Under the pieces are notes generated by a model. The model searched no databases, was not told where the DNA came from, and saw nothing but the letters and a program-made list of their open reading frames with translations. Positions 1-11,428 of a DNA stretch of 64,000 nucleotides are shown in pieces (position 1 is the first letter of the stretch; each line of letters opens with the position of its first letter). The position numbers were made by a program, and so were the translations under genes. The stretch is from Globodera rostochiensis (taxonomy: Eukaryota > Nematoda > Chromadorea > Rhabditida > Heteroderidae). The stretch is taken from assembly GCA_018350325.1 (NCBI GenBank), contig JAEVLN010000006.1, positions 3,238,693 to 3,302,692 on the forward strand, in the 5' to 3' direction.

Positions 1-124
1 AGGTAATTTAAAGAAAAATTGAAATATTATTTGGGCGTAATGCTTAAAGTAAGTTTTTAAATTTAATTTATTACACCAACTAAATCTGTTTAGTAAAAAA
101 TATGTTTTTAAGATTATTTGTTAC

Positions 125-1739
125 CTGACTCTTGGCAGAGATTTCAAAATGTTTCCATATTGGAAGGTAATGCTCATCAAGGAAGAAACTGCAAGTGTGA
201 TGCGGGCCGGAAGACTGCGGTGGTCAAGAAAAAATGGAATCCAACTCATTGCCACCGCCTTTATTTTATATAATTTTTTATTTTTAAGATGATAAACGGG
301 TGTATTTTAATTAATTAAATTTTAAATATACCGTCTGAACTGGAAAATACATTTGAAATATATAAACACCATATTGCCGATTCAGAAAAAAATTAACAGT
401 GAGCTAAATTTAAAAAAAAAATTAAAATTAAAACAAAGTTTTATACTTGGTCCCATTTTCCAGCTGCATAAACAAAGGAATGCTTAGCCCAACGAATTTC
501 GTTCAGCACAAAATCCGGCATTTTTGTTCTGGATGGATATTCAAACACCTGAATTAAATTTACATTATTTTACATTATTCCGATTAAAAAAATATTTTGT
601 TTTCTGGTAATTACCGGATTCCAATCACGCCATTTAAGTCGAACATTTGCCGCATTATACGCATAACTTTCCAGTACAAGTTCACATTCTTCCTCATTGA
701 AAGGGTACTGGGTTAAGTCCACAAAACATGGCCCTATAAACTTTTTTCTTTTTGACACCTTTTTTAATTTAAATATGAATAATAATTAAAAATTTGTTGG
801 TGCCTTCAACTCGTAAACGAAAGTTCATCCAAACGGTGCCATTGGGGTAAATAAGCACAAATGTGTTTGCCGATGGTGAAATATGAAGCTCCGATTTTTT
901 ACTGTTCTTTAAATACAAAAAAATTATTTTAAAAGTGTAACAAATTTTGCTTACTATTAAATATGTTTAAATAAGATCTTTTTTATTAATTACAAAATTT
1001 AAATAATAGATATACCTACCACAAAACAGACAAACGGCTGCCATAACCGGTCAACAATAGCGGAGCTCAATGTTAAATTTTGTAGACAACCGCTCATGTG
1101 TGCATAACGCAAGCGACGATCGTGCCAAATCTGACTCATTAGCACATCTGCTGTAAAGCTGGCACTAAAATAAATTTTGTATTTTATTTTTAATTGTTTT
1201 CTTCCTTCGGTGAGTGACCTTGTCTCGCTGACGTCATAGAAAGTCTAATAAAAGAAATAAATATTATATATTTAAAATACATATTTACTTGAACGGCTAA
1301 TTCAATTGCCACAGTGACGCCATTTGGGTCAGGAATTAAATGTTTATCATAAGATTCTGGTCTAAATATTTGGCTTAGAATGCGCGCCGCTTGGTCAGCA
1401 ATAAATTCTGGTGTGCAATCTGTATAAAGAAAATAAACTTATTTTTTACGCATAAATTAACAACGCCATTTTTAAAATTATTAATAAATGATAAAATATT
1501 CAAAAATATTTATGAATTAAATATTTACCGTATTCCTTGCTTTCAAACGGGTCAACTTTAACTGTATTTGACATTTTCGTGCCCACCAATTTTTGTGTCG
1601 ATACGAATTGTTGTGATGGAAATTCAACAAAATTGTAATCATTTTCTTGTCGTTGAGGTTGAAATTGGGTTTGTGGTGAAATAATGTTGACAATTTGGGC
1701 TACGTTTAACAAATTTGGCAATACTGAATTCACTACCAT
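125..1739 (-). CDS. Cys-loop ligand-gated anion channel (GABA/glycine-receptor-like), C-terminus outside window or lost
   Basis: I read nine exons on the minus strand: 1529-1739, 1289-1419, 1219-1244, 1020-1164, 811-906, 615-758, 447-548, 332-403 and 125-258. They join in frame into about 353 residues. The extracellular part holds a perfect 13-residue Cys-loop, CFVDLTQYPFNEEEC, and a loop like the family's SQIWHDRRLRY. The M1 exon reads RQYGVYIFQMYFP. The M2 exon has the PAR triplet (RSLPARITL) that marks anion-selective pores, then SLPRV. M3, the cytoplasmic loop and M4 are not visible in bases 1-124, so the gene continues left or is truncated. The 26-nt exon 3 and the weak donor after base 811 are the least certain joints. 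The N-terminus lacks a clear signal peptide, so an upstream start is possible. Expected role: neurotransmitter-gated chloride channel in nerve or muscle membrane. The ligand cannot be told. Confidence 0.85.
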
Positions 1740-2634
1740 TGCCTTGGTAATTTTTTTTTTGTCTAAGAAAAGGTCTCGATTTAAATTTAAGAATTAATTC
1801 TTCCCTGACTTAACAATTATATGTTAAAATTACAATTATTTAAATACTACCTTTTTTTCTAAATTAAACATGAAACAAAAAATCATCGTATAAAGGATAA
1901 ATTCTGATGTGACTTGATGCATAAGTCAATTTAACATTTTCTGTGATGGAGTTTTTGTGAAATTGGCGAAAATTCAATTTTGAGAGCTTCAACGGCATTG
2001 CGCTAAATTAGACAAATTTGATTTTCACTATTTTTGTTTTATTGGGTTCAACTTGATTTTTTGATTCTTTTAAAATATACTAAAATTTGTTTTTATTAAT
2101 AACAAAATATATGTAAAATTTTTTACAATATTTTTTGGTATTTAACAAAAAACATTTTAATGATTAATTTTATTCCTTTTTAAAAATTTTTAACTAGCAA
2201 ATATTAATGCATTTGAAATGAAATTGACAAATTTTTCACAAATTTTTTATTTCACCAATTTTTGACCAGACTCATTTTATTAAATTCTGAATTTTTGATC
2301 ATTTGATGTTGATCAACAATCAAAAGCGACGGAAAGCCTTGACCGAGTTTTTTTTCTGCGGGCGATAATGGGTCAAACCGTCGCAAGATATTTTTGAACA
2401 AAGAATGGATTTGATAATTAATTGGTGACAATTCGTTCCAAATTTTTGCAAATAAATACGCAGCGAAAACGGAACATTTACACAGATTACCAACACTTTT
2501 ATTTAGATAAAAATTTACTAAATAAATATTTTTATGTATTTTTTTGCATTTCTTTCGATATTTTTCATTAAAAATGCTTTTTTATCCCAAAATTTGTCAT
2601 GGAAATCTAATTAATATGATTTTAAGATTAAATA
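1740..2634. other. Intergenic AT-rich DNA
   Basis: No convincing coding exon is seen between the divergent channel gene and the Ly6-like gene. It should contain both promoters, but I recognise no specific element. Confidence 0.6.
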
Positions 2635-3238
2635 ATGGCCAAATTCGTCGCTGGCATTACGTTTTGCGCAATTTTTGCTCTGTTTGTTCTGGACTTCACC
2701 GGTGCGTGGAAAAGAGAGTTCCTGCGATCGCCAAAAAGCAACGAAATCGGCCCTGCCGATGAAAGTCGCGAAAATGCCAAAGACTTCAAAAGCCAATCGG
2801 AACTGATTGCTGCAATGATGCCAAAGCGAAAAAGTTTATAAAACATTTATAAACAAAATCAAAAATTTGTATTTTTAAATAAAAAATTTACAAAATTTTC
2901 AGTAAAATTAAAAATAGATTAATTTAAATGGTCAATTCAAAAAATAGGCCAGCATTGCTACTACGGTGTTGACATGGTCAGCAACAGTAACGCCACGGAC
3001 GGAGCTTTTGAAGAAGTGCGATGCGATGACGATGACTACGACCGATGCTTGGTCGGCAAATGCAAAGGTAAAAAAATACAATTGGTTTTCTATTTTAAAA
3101 AAATCGTAAAATTCAGGTCAAAACTTCATTGAAGTCCGCAAATTCTGTGCCACCAAAGACGGATGTGCCGCTTTTGGGTGTGCCATTGAAGAGGAGCTCG
3201 AGTGCAAGACGTGTTTTGGAGATTTGTGCAATGTGTAA
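2635..3238 (+). CDS. Small secreted Ly6/three-finger-like cysteine-rich protein
   Basis: Three exons, 2635-2833, 2948-3067 and 3117-3238, join with consistent phase into about 146 residues. The first exon begins MAKFVAGITFCAIFALFVLD, a clear signal peptide, followed by a charged linker (KREFLRSPKSNE). Exons 2 and 3 hold ten cysteines and end CKTCFGDLCNV. This matches the C-x2-D-x-C-N ending typical of Ly6/uPAR three-finger proteins. A potential N-glycosylation site (NSNAT) lies in exon 2. An AATAAA-like signal follows near 3345. The protein is probably secreted; no C-terminal hydrophobic tail for a GPI anchor is present. Its partner is unknown. The long linker before the first mature cysteine is unusual and could be a propeptide. 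Confidence 0.75.
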
Positions 3239-4264
3239 AACGAGTTGCAGTCATGTTCTTCGAATGAATTCTGTTTAATTTTCAAAAATCTTCACCAGAA
3301 TGGGACAAATTGTAAATTTTTTTTTATTCTTGTATCCCTATAAAATAATAAAGTGTTATTAACGAGCGGTAAAAATATGAAAGTAAATTGTAAAGGAAAA
3401 AATGTGAGTTAAGAAGACAATGAGTAGGGATAGTGCTTGGGAAACTGTTTTCGTCTTACACCACTCACCATTTCTGCAACCTATCAAAAGGCCAATAAAT
3501 CTTTCGTTCAATATAAGTACGGCACATTTTGGCGTAGAATGTTGGCACGGACGGTCAGTAGAATTATGGCATAGGCTGAGTTGCACGGCTTTGTTTGAGA
3601 ATAATTCCAACCGATCGCGTAATTAAAAAAGGAAAAGATCCACCTGGTTTAAATCACTAGCATTATTGAGAAGCAACCAGCATTCGTGAATATCTATTGC
3701 TCATTAAACTATAGACCGGATTTGTATGGTTTTATGCGAATAGGTTATCATGAAAACCCAAAAATAGCATTTACTTCAAGAAATTTTAGAGCCGACTTTT
3801 TAGCACAAATCAATTTTGAAAGCAAAATTGTAACATATTTCAAATAACATGTCCAAAAGCAAACCCTAAAGATTTAATTAAATCAATACGCGGGCGACGG
3901 CGAAAGTAGATTTTTTTAGCACATTTTGGAGTTCTTACCCGAAAATGCAAGCATACCTATGTATAATTATTAAAATCAGTTTTTTTTTCATTTTAAAATC
4001 AATTATTTTATTTTATGTTTTTGCTGTGTTGGTGCCCATTTTCTTCACGGCACACTTCTTCTCCACATTTATCTTATCCCACACCATCTGTCTAGATGAG
4101 CTTTATGGCAAACAGCTGTTGCGTAGGCGGACACAACGATTCTTTCTAAGCAAAAATTGTTTGAAAGAATTTATTGTGATGAACATTTTTTTACATTTTT
4201 TAACACTAATTTTTTATTTTGAATATTTTTAGGTTATTTTAATTGTACTTTTTATCAGATTATA
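3239..4264. other. Intergenic, no supported gene
   Basis: Short open frames occur on both strands, and one at about 3945-4232 would be very hydrophobic. None has a splice-consistent continuation or a recognisable domain. Bases 4240-4264 are probably the 5' end of the LIM gene. Confidence 0.5.
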
Positions 4265-4770
4265 ATGTTTCCCGCTGGACCAAAGAAGAAATTTTGTTCG
4301 ATATGTCGGAATACACTTGAAGTATTTGACGACAAATTAACGACGGAACGACATACTGGTTTGTATTTTTGAATATAATTAATTTAATTTTTTTATTTTA
4401 TTATCAACTTTTATGTTTTTGTTAGGTTTTAACTATTAAAATATTATTTATTTATTTATTTTAATTCAGTGCATAAAAAGTGTTTCAAGTGCGGCATCTG
4501 TGACGCACCACTATTAATAGGCAAATGTGCAATGGATGATGTGCTTTATCATCAATTTGGTTCGCCAAAAATAAAAATATTTAAAAAATTATCAATTATT
4601 TTTAACGATTATTTAATTATTTTTATTTAAATATCAAAGGTCCAATGTGGTTCTGTGCCGCTCATAAGATGCTTGGCTCCGGCGAAAAATATGAACTTTT
4701 AAAGAAGGCTGGCAAAGCGAAAGAAGCTAAGGAACACATCCCACAAGAATTTATTGCATCCAATAAATGA
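4265..4770 (+). CDS. Single LIM-domain protein
   Basis: Three exons, 4265-4358, 4470-4559 and 4640-4770, all joined in phase 1, give 104 residues starting MFPAGPKKKFCSICRN. The zinc ligands follow the LIM order: CSIC near residue 11, then 19 residues, then HKKCFKCGIC, then 24 residues, then CAAH. The tail is Lys/Glu-rich (KKAGKAKEAKEHIPQEF). The protein is close to one LIM domain long, as in small adaptor LIM proteins of muscle or cytoskeleton. LIM domains bind other proteins, so it is probably an intracellular adaptor. No signal peptide is seen. The specific subfamily is not recognised. Polyadenylation could use signals around 4830-4850. Confidence 0.8.
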
Positions 4771-5293
4771 ATTTTTGTTTTTCTAAATCATGCTTGGCCA
4801 AATTTTGAAATCCAGACTTTTCCAATGCAATATTTTATAAAATCGAATTTATTTTGTGATTATTAGCGGTCAAACTGCTTTGACTAATTACAGATAGTTA
4901 AAATTAAAAAATTACCTATAAACTTTAAAACGTATTGATAAGAATTTGCTTTATTACCAAAAAACCGAAAAATTTCCAATGTCATTGTTTTAAGATAAAA
5001 TGATCATTGATTCATCAAATTTCTGCAGTTATTCTAGTCAATCATCAGACATTGTTGTTGTCCTTCTGTCGCTTCTAACAAATTAAGAAAGTAATAATAA
5101 ATAAAATTAGTTAAAAATAATTTTAAAACTTTCATCCACGTCTTAGCCACTTATTTGCCTATGAAATGTTCAAAAAAATTGAACCCCAATCCTAATACCT
5201 ATATTTGCACTATATTTGAACTTAGTTTAGAACCCAAAAATTCTACCCTTTTAAGCCTATTGAATTTTTTGTTTTTAACATACCTGGGGCCTT
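4771..5293. other. Convergent intergenic space
   Basis: This holds the 3' sides of the LIM gene and the minus-strand peptide gene. A GGTATG at about 5281-5286 (minus strand CAG|GTATG) could be a donor in the 3' UTR of the peptide gene. Nothing else is recognised. Confidence 0.5.
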
Positions 5294-5440
5294 CTAAGGC
5301 TTCTTGCCTCCCTTGGCGGCAGGTGCAGCCTTTGCCGCCGGAGCCTTTGCGGCAGTTTTGCCAGCAGCCTCAACAGTGCCCATCGTCATGACGGCAGCAA
5401 GCGCCACCAACAAGAACATGAGGAAACGGAAAAGCTGCAT
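5294..5440 (-). CDS. Small secreted Ala/Lys-rich peptide
   Basis: A single minus-strand frame of 48 codons begins MQLFRFLMFLLVALAAV, a strong signal peptide, with likely cleavage after VEAA. The mature part is about 25 residues of Ala, Lys, Pro and Gly (KTAAKAPAAKAAPAAKGGKKP). An upstream in-frame start at 5488 exists. I chose the internal ATG because it directly begins the signal peptide and sits at a sensible distance from a TATA-like box at 5516-5523. The mature peptide is highly cationic, as in some secreted nematode gland or cuticle peptides and antimicrobial-like peptides. No family is recognised. The coding region is much richer in GC than its surroundings, which supports it being real. 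Confidence 0.6.
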   Translation of the reverse strand: MQLFRFLMFLLVALAAVMTMGTVEAAGKTAAKAPAAKAAPAAKGGKKP

Positions 5441-5515
5441 TTTTGAGGGATTATTGGAGAGTTTTTGAGATTTTGAACTGTTGTCCAAGAATGATTGTCG
5501 AAAGAATGCTTGCGT

Positions 5516-5523
5516 CTTAAATA
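5516..5523 (-). promoter_or_regulatory. TATA-like box of the Ala/Lys-rich peptide gene
   Basis: The minus strand reads TATTTAAG here, about 76 nt before the chosen ATG. This leaves room for a transcription start and a short leader. Confidence 0.4.
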
Positions 5524-6831
5524 CCGAATTTGGTAATGACAGAACGTCACCGGGTCAAAAGAGTAGAGTTTGTTGGCAAAATATGGGCCTATACAAAACA
5601 TCAATCACAAAATGTCATCGCACAACTCCTCACAAATTTGGCCAACCGGTTTTTTCCCACCCAGTAGTTGGCCGAATGAAACGGAAAGCTGCTGTGAATT
5701 TGGTGCGCATTTCGGGTAGTGTGTAAAAATATTGTTTACGTCCCCACAACTTTTTAGGTTAGATAATTAACGGGAAAATGGAATACAGTAATAGTAATAA
5801 AGTCGGCCCTCTCCTATGATTACAATTAAAATTTAAAAAAGTATTATTTTTATTTAATTATTATGCTCGTTTCAAGCGACTGATGTGAGAACAAACTCCC
5901 AGTTTTGAGTACGTTATTTGGAGTAGCAAAAAGTGAAAACAAAATTTACAGTTTTCTAGTTTTTGAATTAAATACATATTTTGAATTTTGTTGAGTCAAA
6001 ATTCAAAGGTTATCGTTAACTTGATATGTACTTTGCCTTTGCCAAAGATTATCTTTTTTAAGAAGATTTAGTTTTTTATCCAGTTAATTTATTTTAAATT
6101 TTTTTAATAAATGATAGAATTAAACTTATTGTTTCTTTTAGAAACGTAAAAGCACTATAGATTAATTAAACTCGCGATATTCAATCCATTCAATTTTCAA
6201 ACTCATCGACACAATAAATCCCCAGGGTTAGCGTTTTGATTTCTCAAAACATTACAAAAAAATTTGTTTTTGTCCCAAATTCTTTACAACAACAGCCCGT
6301 CCGTCCGCCCTTACAATAACAGCCCAGCCCGTCCGTCCGCCCGCCCGCCCACCTCGTTTATGTTCGCTAAAGTGTCTCCGATGTGTACTATTAAATGGGA
6401 CATTGGAAGACCCCGCCTAAAATTATGTTAGGGACCTGTTTTTGTACGTCGTATACAGTAAGGAAAAACAAAATTACATCATCATGAACAAAGTATAGAA
6501 ACACGAATTAATAAATAATCTTTTGGCATGCAATGAGATTTTATAAAATTAGTAATAATTAATTTAATTTATTTAGAAAAAATTAGTCTTGAATTAAAAA
6601 ATTTATTCGAAAATGAACTTTAGATTTAATCGAGATATTCTTGATAAGATCTTGAACAAAACGTTTTGTTCCGGTTTATAAAATCATAAATAATGCTCAT
6701 AATTTTTTTGTTTTGTTATTAGTTAAAAAAATATTAATTAGCAATGTTACATTATTAAAAACAAAAAAAATTTTTTTTATAAAGATTAAATAATAATATT
6801 TATAATTTAAAATTTAAAAAAAAAATGTCCT
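5524..6831. other. Intergenic DNA with short GC-rich simple repeats
   Basis: No gene is supported. A CCCGTCCGTCCGCC-type simple repeat lies at about 6295-6352 between AT-rich stretches. Confidence 0.5.
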
Positions 6832-6902
6832 TCCCATGCCGGGAATCGAACCCGGGCCGTGTGGGTGAAAGCCACAAATCCTAACCACTAGACCACATGG
6901 GA
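6832..6902 (-). tRNA. tRNA-Glu (anticodon UUC)
   Basis: The minus strand folds as a complete cloverleaf. The acceptor stem is TCCCATG paired with CATGGGA. The D arm and A box read TGGTCTAGTGGTTAGGAT. The anticodon stem TGTGG/CCACA encloses loop CTTTCAC, giving TTC. The T arm is CGGGTTCGATTCCCG (B box). There is no intron. The sequence closely follows the animal tRNA-Glu pattern, so it is probably functional and transcribed by RNA polymerase III. Confidence 0.95.
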
Positions 6903-7349
6903 CACAACAGGTGGCCGCAAAACATCATTTACAAAAAAAAAATTAATCAATTACAAAGCAGGTGTCTGTCTATTAATGAAAAATTCAAGCATTAAAAAAA
7001 TATATGAAAAAGCGAGGATATTTACTTTATAAATCAAACAATTAAGTTAAATGAAAAGTTTGAACATTTTTGACTTGTGGTTAAATGAGTGAACTTAATT
7101 TCAATTAATGAATAAAATAATCAATTAAATTTTTGGTTTTATTGGAACATATCTAAAAATCAGTAAATACATATTTAAATATTGGGATATAAGATTCATT
7201 GACCATTTATATGAAAAGATGTGCTATTTTGCTTTTTATGGTTACATTATGCATTTAACTAAACAAAATTTTTGTGGTTTGATCAGATTTGATTAATATG
7301 ATTCTGATGAACAGATAGGTATGCTTGGCCATTTGAAACAATGTAGACT
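6903..7349. other. Intergenic AT-rich DNA
   Basis: No gene is seen. Bases 7200-7349 resemble 12870-12983, the flank downstream of the second srt copy, so this stretch belongs to the duplicated unit. Confidence 0.5.
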
Positions 7350-9030
7350 TTAATGCTTTAAGTTGGAGTTGGACATTTTTGCAGTGTGTACAGTTGAGAT
7401 GGGGACAGGCCCCACTTTGGGCGTTCGTCGGACAGCGGTGTTGAACAGATGGGTGCTTTGATCGGGCGGGGCTTTAATGCAACAGTAGAAGATCTTTGAC
7501 AACGGCTTCATCATCATGATGTACACATCGCGACGCACAGTCTTGTTAAATACCAAGTAGATGATCGGTGGAATTCCTGACGAAATTTTGATGCAAATTC
7601 AATTTGGGTATTTAAAACAAAATTTTTTTTAGGGATTTAACACATCACTGGGTTGGTCATCTTAAGTAGGGTTGCCACCCCTCGACGTTCGGGGTCGGGG
7701 TGCCTCGGGGTTAAAAGGTCGGGGATCGGGAACAATTATTACCATGTGCCAACACCCAGGTCAGCTGACCAATCACAATGAGAAACTCGCTGATGCGTAC
7801 AAATTGCATGTAAACATAGATGGAAGCGGCGACTGCATTGATCAGACTGATCAGAATGACTTGAAAGAAAATCTGAAAACAAAAAGATTAAAAAATAGTA
7901 ATTCCCGCAAAACAATGCCAAATTCTGTGCACGCTTTGACGACTTTTCGTGGCTGTTGACGCTGGTCGATGAAATGTGAACTTTTCGGCTTTTCATGTAC
8001 AAAATAAAGCCAAATGCGGTGTAGGTGCCAGTCAGAACGGTGATCACAATGTAGTTGTGAAAGGTGTGGAAGTCGTTGTGATACTAAACATTTAAAACTA
8101 TTTTTATATTATATCAAAATTGGAACTAACCGTATTGTCAAAATCGTCAAGGTATCCAATGTGCGGATTAAAGAACCACGAGAAATAAATGCCGCTATAA
8201 GTCAACGTTTGGGTGAACCAGAAGTAGTACAGTCCGTAGAAGGTCGGAAACAGCATCCACAGGTAAATGCGCTTGCCATGGAACAGCAAACGTGTCCATC
8301 GGGCCGAGGACAGCTCAACGCACCGGTTGAATGCCAAAGTCATTTCCATGACAGTCTCACAACACCACATTGCTAAATTTTCAATTTAAAACTGACAACG
8401 AGCAAAAGGTTTTTTAAATTTTTCAAGTTTATTAATTTTTACTGCATAAGACTTATTTTGATTTTATTTTGAAAGCTCTAGATATTATATATAAAATTTT
8501 AAATCCATTTATAATATTTTAAATTTATAAGTAATTTCAATTACCTAGCCCGAAGGCGCCGGCGATGTAGATGAAATTCGGCATGCTGCAAAACACGTCT
8601 CCCCTGATACCCAAAAAGCCAGTAGCGATTGCATTTACCATCAAACAGAGCATGTCCGCAAAGGCAATGTAAAACATTAGCTGTAAAATTTGTTAAAAGC
8701 TAAAAGATATGATTTTTCTTTTTTAATAAAAATTTAAATTTAATTAAAAATATACGTTAGCCTATTAATCATGAAAATTACCCGATAACATGTAAAGTCC
8801 ATATGTTTTCTGATTGCAATCATGCAAGGTACGTATAGAATCTATTAAAAGTTAATTTTTAATTAAATAAATATTAATTAATTACTAACTTCGCATATAA
8901 GACCAAGAATGATGAACAAAATGCCAAGGACAATGTGTCTTCGCCCAGCCAATGGAACAGAATCAATGCTGTACGAACTGCAATTGTAGTAGCGTTCATA
9001 GACATCCGGATGGAAAAAGTACACATCCAT
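7350..9030 (-). CDS. Serpentine chemoreceptor, Srt class (copy 1)
   Basis: Seven exons on the minus strand (8890-9030, 8782-8841, 8545-8680, 8131-8372, about 7930-8083, 7743-7872, 7350-7576) encode a seven-pass receptor of about 360 residues. Start MDVYFFHPDVYERYYNCSSY precedes GRRHIVLGILFIILGLICE (TM1). ILYVPCMIAIRKH, LMFYIAFADMLCL, a long TM4-5 exon (WMLFPTFYGLYYF) and IPPIIYLVFNKTVRRDVY follow. These match the nematode Srt pattern of G-protein-coupled odorant receptors acting in sensory cilia. The join between exons 5 and 6 lacks a clean in-phase GT donor; a GC-AG intron or an earlier donor is needed. Intron 6 carries a GGGGTCGGGG-type repeat insertion at about 7665-7735. A near-identical paralog lies at 12984-15223. 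Confidence 0.88.
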
Positions 9031-9149
9031 TGGATTTGTTTCAAAAATTGAATTTAGTAACAAAATGGTATTTCTAATAAAATCAACAGTAGTTAATAAA
9101 ATAATGCTAGTTTCGTATTTCAAAATTTCAAATAAAAATAAAAATGCGA

Positions 9150-9584
9150 AAATTTAAATAAAATTTTTAATAAATTTCCATCAAATTTTTAGACTTAAAT
9201 TTCACAAATGCGTTACGAATAAAACGAGCACACTGATGAGCATTCATTCAGCTTTCAAATAATTGAGATGTGTTTCTTAGAGATTATTTGAGGCTTATGG
9301 GTCACGCAATTAAGTAGGATAAAACATAAAATGCAAAAGGCTATATTCCAATGCCAATTAGATTCTTCGGAATTTTAATTGGATAATGTGAGAAAAATTA
9401 CGAATTTGCCGATTTCATGGTGGTCATAAAATGCGGATCCGGACAGAACGGCGCGATGAGCCATAACTTAATCAATAGAAAAGAAGATCAAACATCATTC
9501 AGAAGCACCAAGTATGATGAACCTTTGATCAAGTGAAAGCTAATCGATTCGTCTTTTCTCAAAAAAGTTAGTATAGCTTAAAAC
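9150..9584. repeat. Duplicated flank upstream of srt copy 1
   Basis: About 9204-9340 recurs at 10780-10910 and 15890-16030. About 9340-9465 recurs at 11283-11400. These blocks mark the edges of segmental duplications around the receptor genes. No coding exon is seen. Confidence 0.6.
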
Positions 9585-10366
9585 TAGGGTTCAGCCCCGA
9601 CCCCGACCCCGAGCCCCAAAATGGGGTCGTTGCGTAAATGAATTTTTACCACATTATACGAATCCCAATGGCGGAGGAACAATTTGTAAAATTTTTTAAA
9701 TTTTTTCCGGTTTTTAAAAAGATTTTTGATGACAATTCAGATCATTTTAACTTTTTTGGTCAGCAAAATTGGATGACTATTTAAAAAATGTATTTATTAC
9801 TTTGTTCAAAGTTGAATGATCTTAAGTATTTTAGTGTCATAAATTGTAGAAAAAATAGCGCAATTTTTCCGGTTTCGGATACCCGTTCTTGTCCAACCCT
9901 AGTTTTAATTGCAAATTCCAACAAAATTTCTAAAATTCTCTAGCGCTAATTCCCCCCCCCCCGCCCCCCTCAAATTTTTTTAAGAAAAATCGCTGATCAA
10001 AATTCGCTCAGGAAAGCAAAACTTGGCCATAGAGGAGTTTCGCCTTTCGAAAAAATTTGATGATTTTCCATTATTCTGAGTTGTGGGCCAAGTCAAACAT
10101 GACGTGAACACCATCAAATAATTTTTTTTCAGAAATTATAAAATTCCCTTCATTCTTGAGATTTTTAAAGATAATGAACAGATATAAAAATAAAATATAT
10201 TTTATGCTTGCCTAGTAGACATTGAAATTTTTATGAAAAAAATGCAAATTTTATGAGCAAAATTTTCTTTTAAGCAATTCTATGTAATAAATAAACACCG
10301 ACCCCCGACAATTTGGTCGTCCCCGACCCCAATTTTTCCGCCCCGAGGAGTCGGGGCTGAACCTTA
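9585..10366. mobile_element. Non-autonomous hAT-like element with intact 8-bp target duplication
   Basis: The element begins TAGGGTTCAGCCCCGAC and ends GTCGGGGCTGAACCTTA, an imperfect terminal inverted repeat. It is flanked by exact CTTAAAAC copies at 9577-9584 and 10367-10374. Eight-base target duplications with TAGGG-type ends fit the hAT superfamily. The 782-bp interior has no transposase frame, so it is a MITE or deletion derivative. Its GGGGTCGG-rich ends recur in fragments at 7665-7735, 42373-42517 and 47225-47320. Confidence 0.85.
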
Positions 10367-10514
10367 CTTAAAACGTGTGAAAATTATCTATAACACAAAG
10401 AACCTTTTTATCTTTTTTTCTTTATGAAATCAAATAAAGAATTAAAATGATACAGATATAAATTAAGCATTTTGAGTTATTTAGCTGAACATCTTTGCCA
10501 TTTTTGGGAAAATT

Positions 10515-10592
10515 ATGTGGAACAGCTTGAATGCTGTACGACTGCAATTGTAGTAGCGTTCATAGGACATCCGGATGGAAAAAGTACACACC
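10515..10592 (-). pseudogene. srt first-exon remnant (third copy)
   Basis: This 78-bp stretch matches the first coding exon of both srt genes (around RYYNCSSY and PDVYE) but has single-base indels and lacks both flanking parts. The following bases, 10605-10975, match 15748-16110. It is therefore a decayed third copy of the receptor unit. Confidence 0.75.
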
Positions 10593-10599
10593 CAAAAAT

Positions 10600-11000
10600 T
10601 TTAAACATTTGTTGAAATAGTTTATTCGAAAATTTTAAAAGGTTATAAAGCAAAAAAAAAACGTTTAATCATTAAAATTATTAAAAACCTAGCAAATTTA
10701 TATTATACTTTACTCAAACTCAATTTTTAAAATGAACTCGCATAAAATAAAACAATTTTATTAGAGCATGAAAATGCGTTAATAGTCGAATAAAACGAGC
10801 ACACAGATGAGCATTCATCAGCTCTCAAATTATGGAGATGGTTTTTTTAGAGATTATTTGAGGCTTATGGGTCACGCAATTGAGTAGAATAAAACATAAA
10901 ATTCAAAAGAATGCTCAAATTTGGAAACTTAAAAAGAAATATTTCTTTTTAATTTGAAAATTTAGAATCTAGTAAAAATGTTTTAATTTTCATAATTAAA
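10600..11000. repeat. Segmental duplicate of 15748-16110
   Basis: Nearly base-for-base identity over about 370 bp, starting at a shared AAATTTTAAACATTTGTTG and ending near GTAAAAATGTTTTAATT. It carries no gene and supports a recent duplication. Confidence 0.75.
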
Positions 11001-11246
11001 CTTTTACTGAAAATATAAAATTATTCTTTTAAGAAATTCTACGTAATAATTTAAAAAAAAATTTGATTTATAATTACAGATTAATTATATAATCGCCCAA
11101 TTTTCAATGCTAAAATAAATACAGTACAATAACTATTAATTTTCGCGAAATTTCAGACGCTTAAATTTCAGAAATCGTGTGAATTTGATAAATCTAATTA
11201 AACAAATTAAAAAAAAATTAAATGTAGTTTTATTTTGGGTAGCAGT

Positions 11247-11281
11247 AGTAGTACCACCTGCCACTGGCAGGTGGTACTACT
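11247..11281. repeat. Perfect 17-bp-arm palindrome
   Basis: The arms AGTAGTACCACCTGCCA and TGGCAGGTGGTACTACT are perfect reverse complements around a single C. Partial pairing continues outward (GTAG/CTAC). There is no coding potential; it may be a MITE centre. Confidence 0.8.
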
Positions 11282-11428
11282 GGTAGCTAGCTATATTCCA
11301 ATGCCATTAGATTCTTCGGAATTTTATAATTGGATAGTGTGAGAAAAATTACGAATTTGCCGATTTCATGGTGGTCATAAAATGCGGATCCGGACAGTTC
11401 GGCGCTGTCTAGTTTGACGCGGTCAGAC

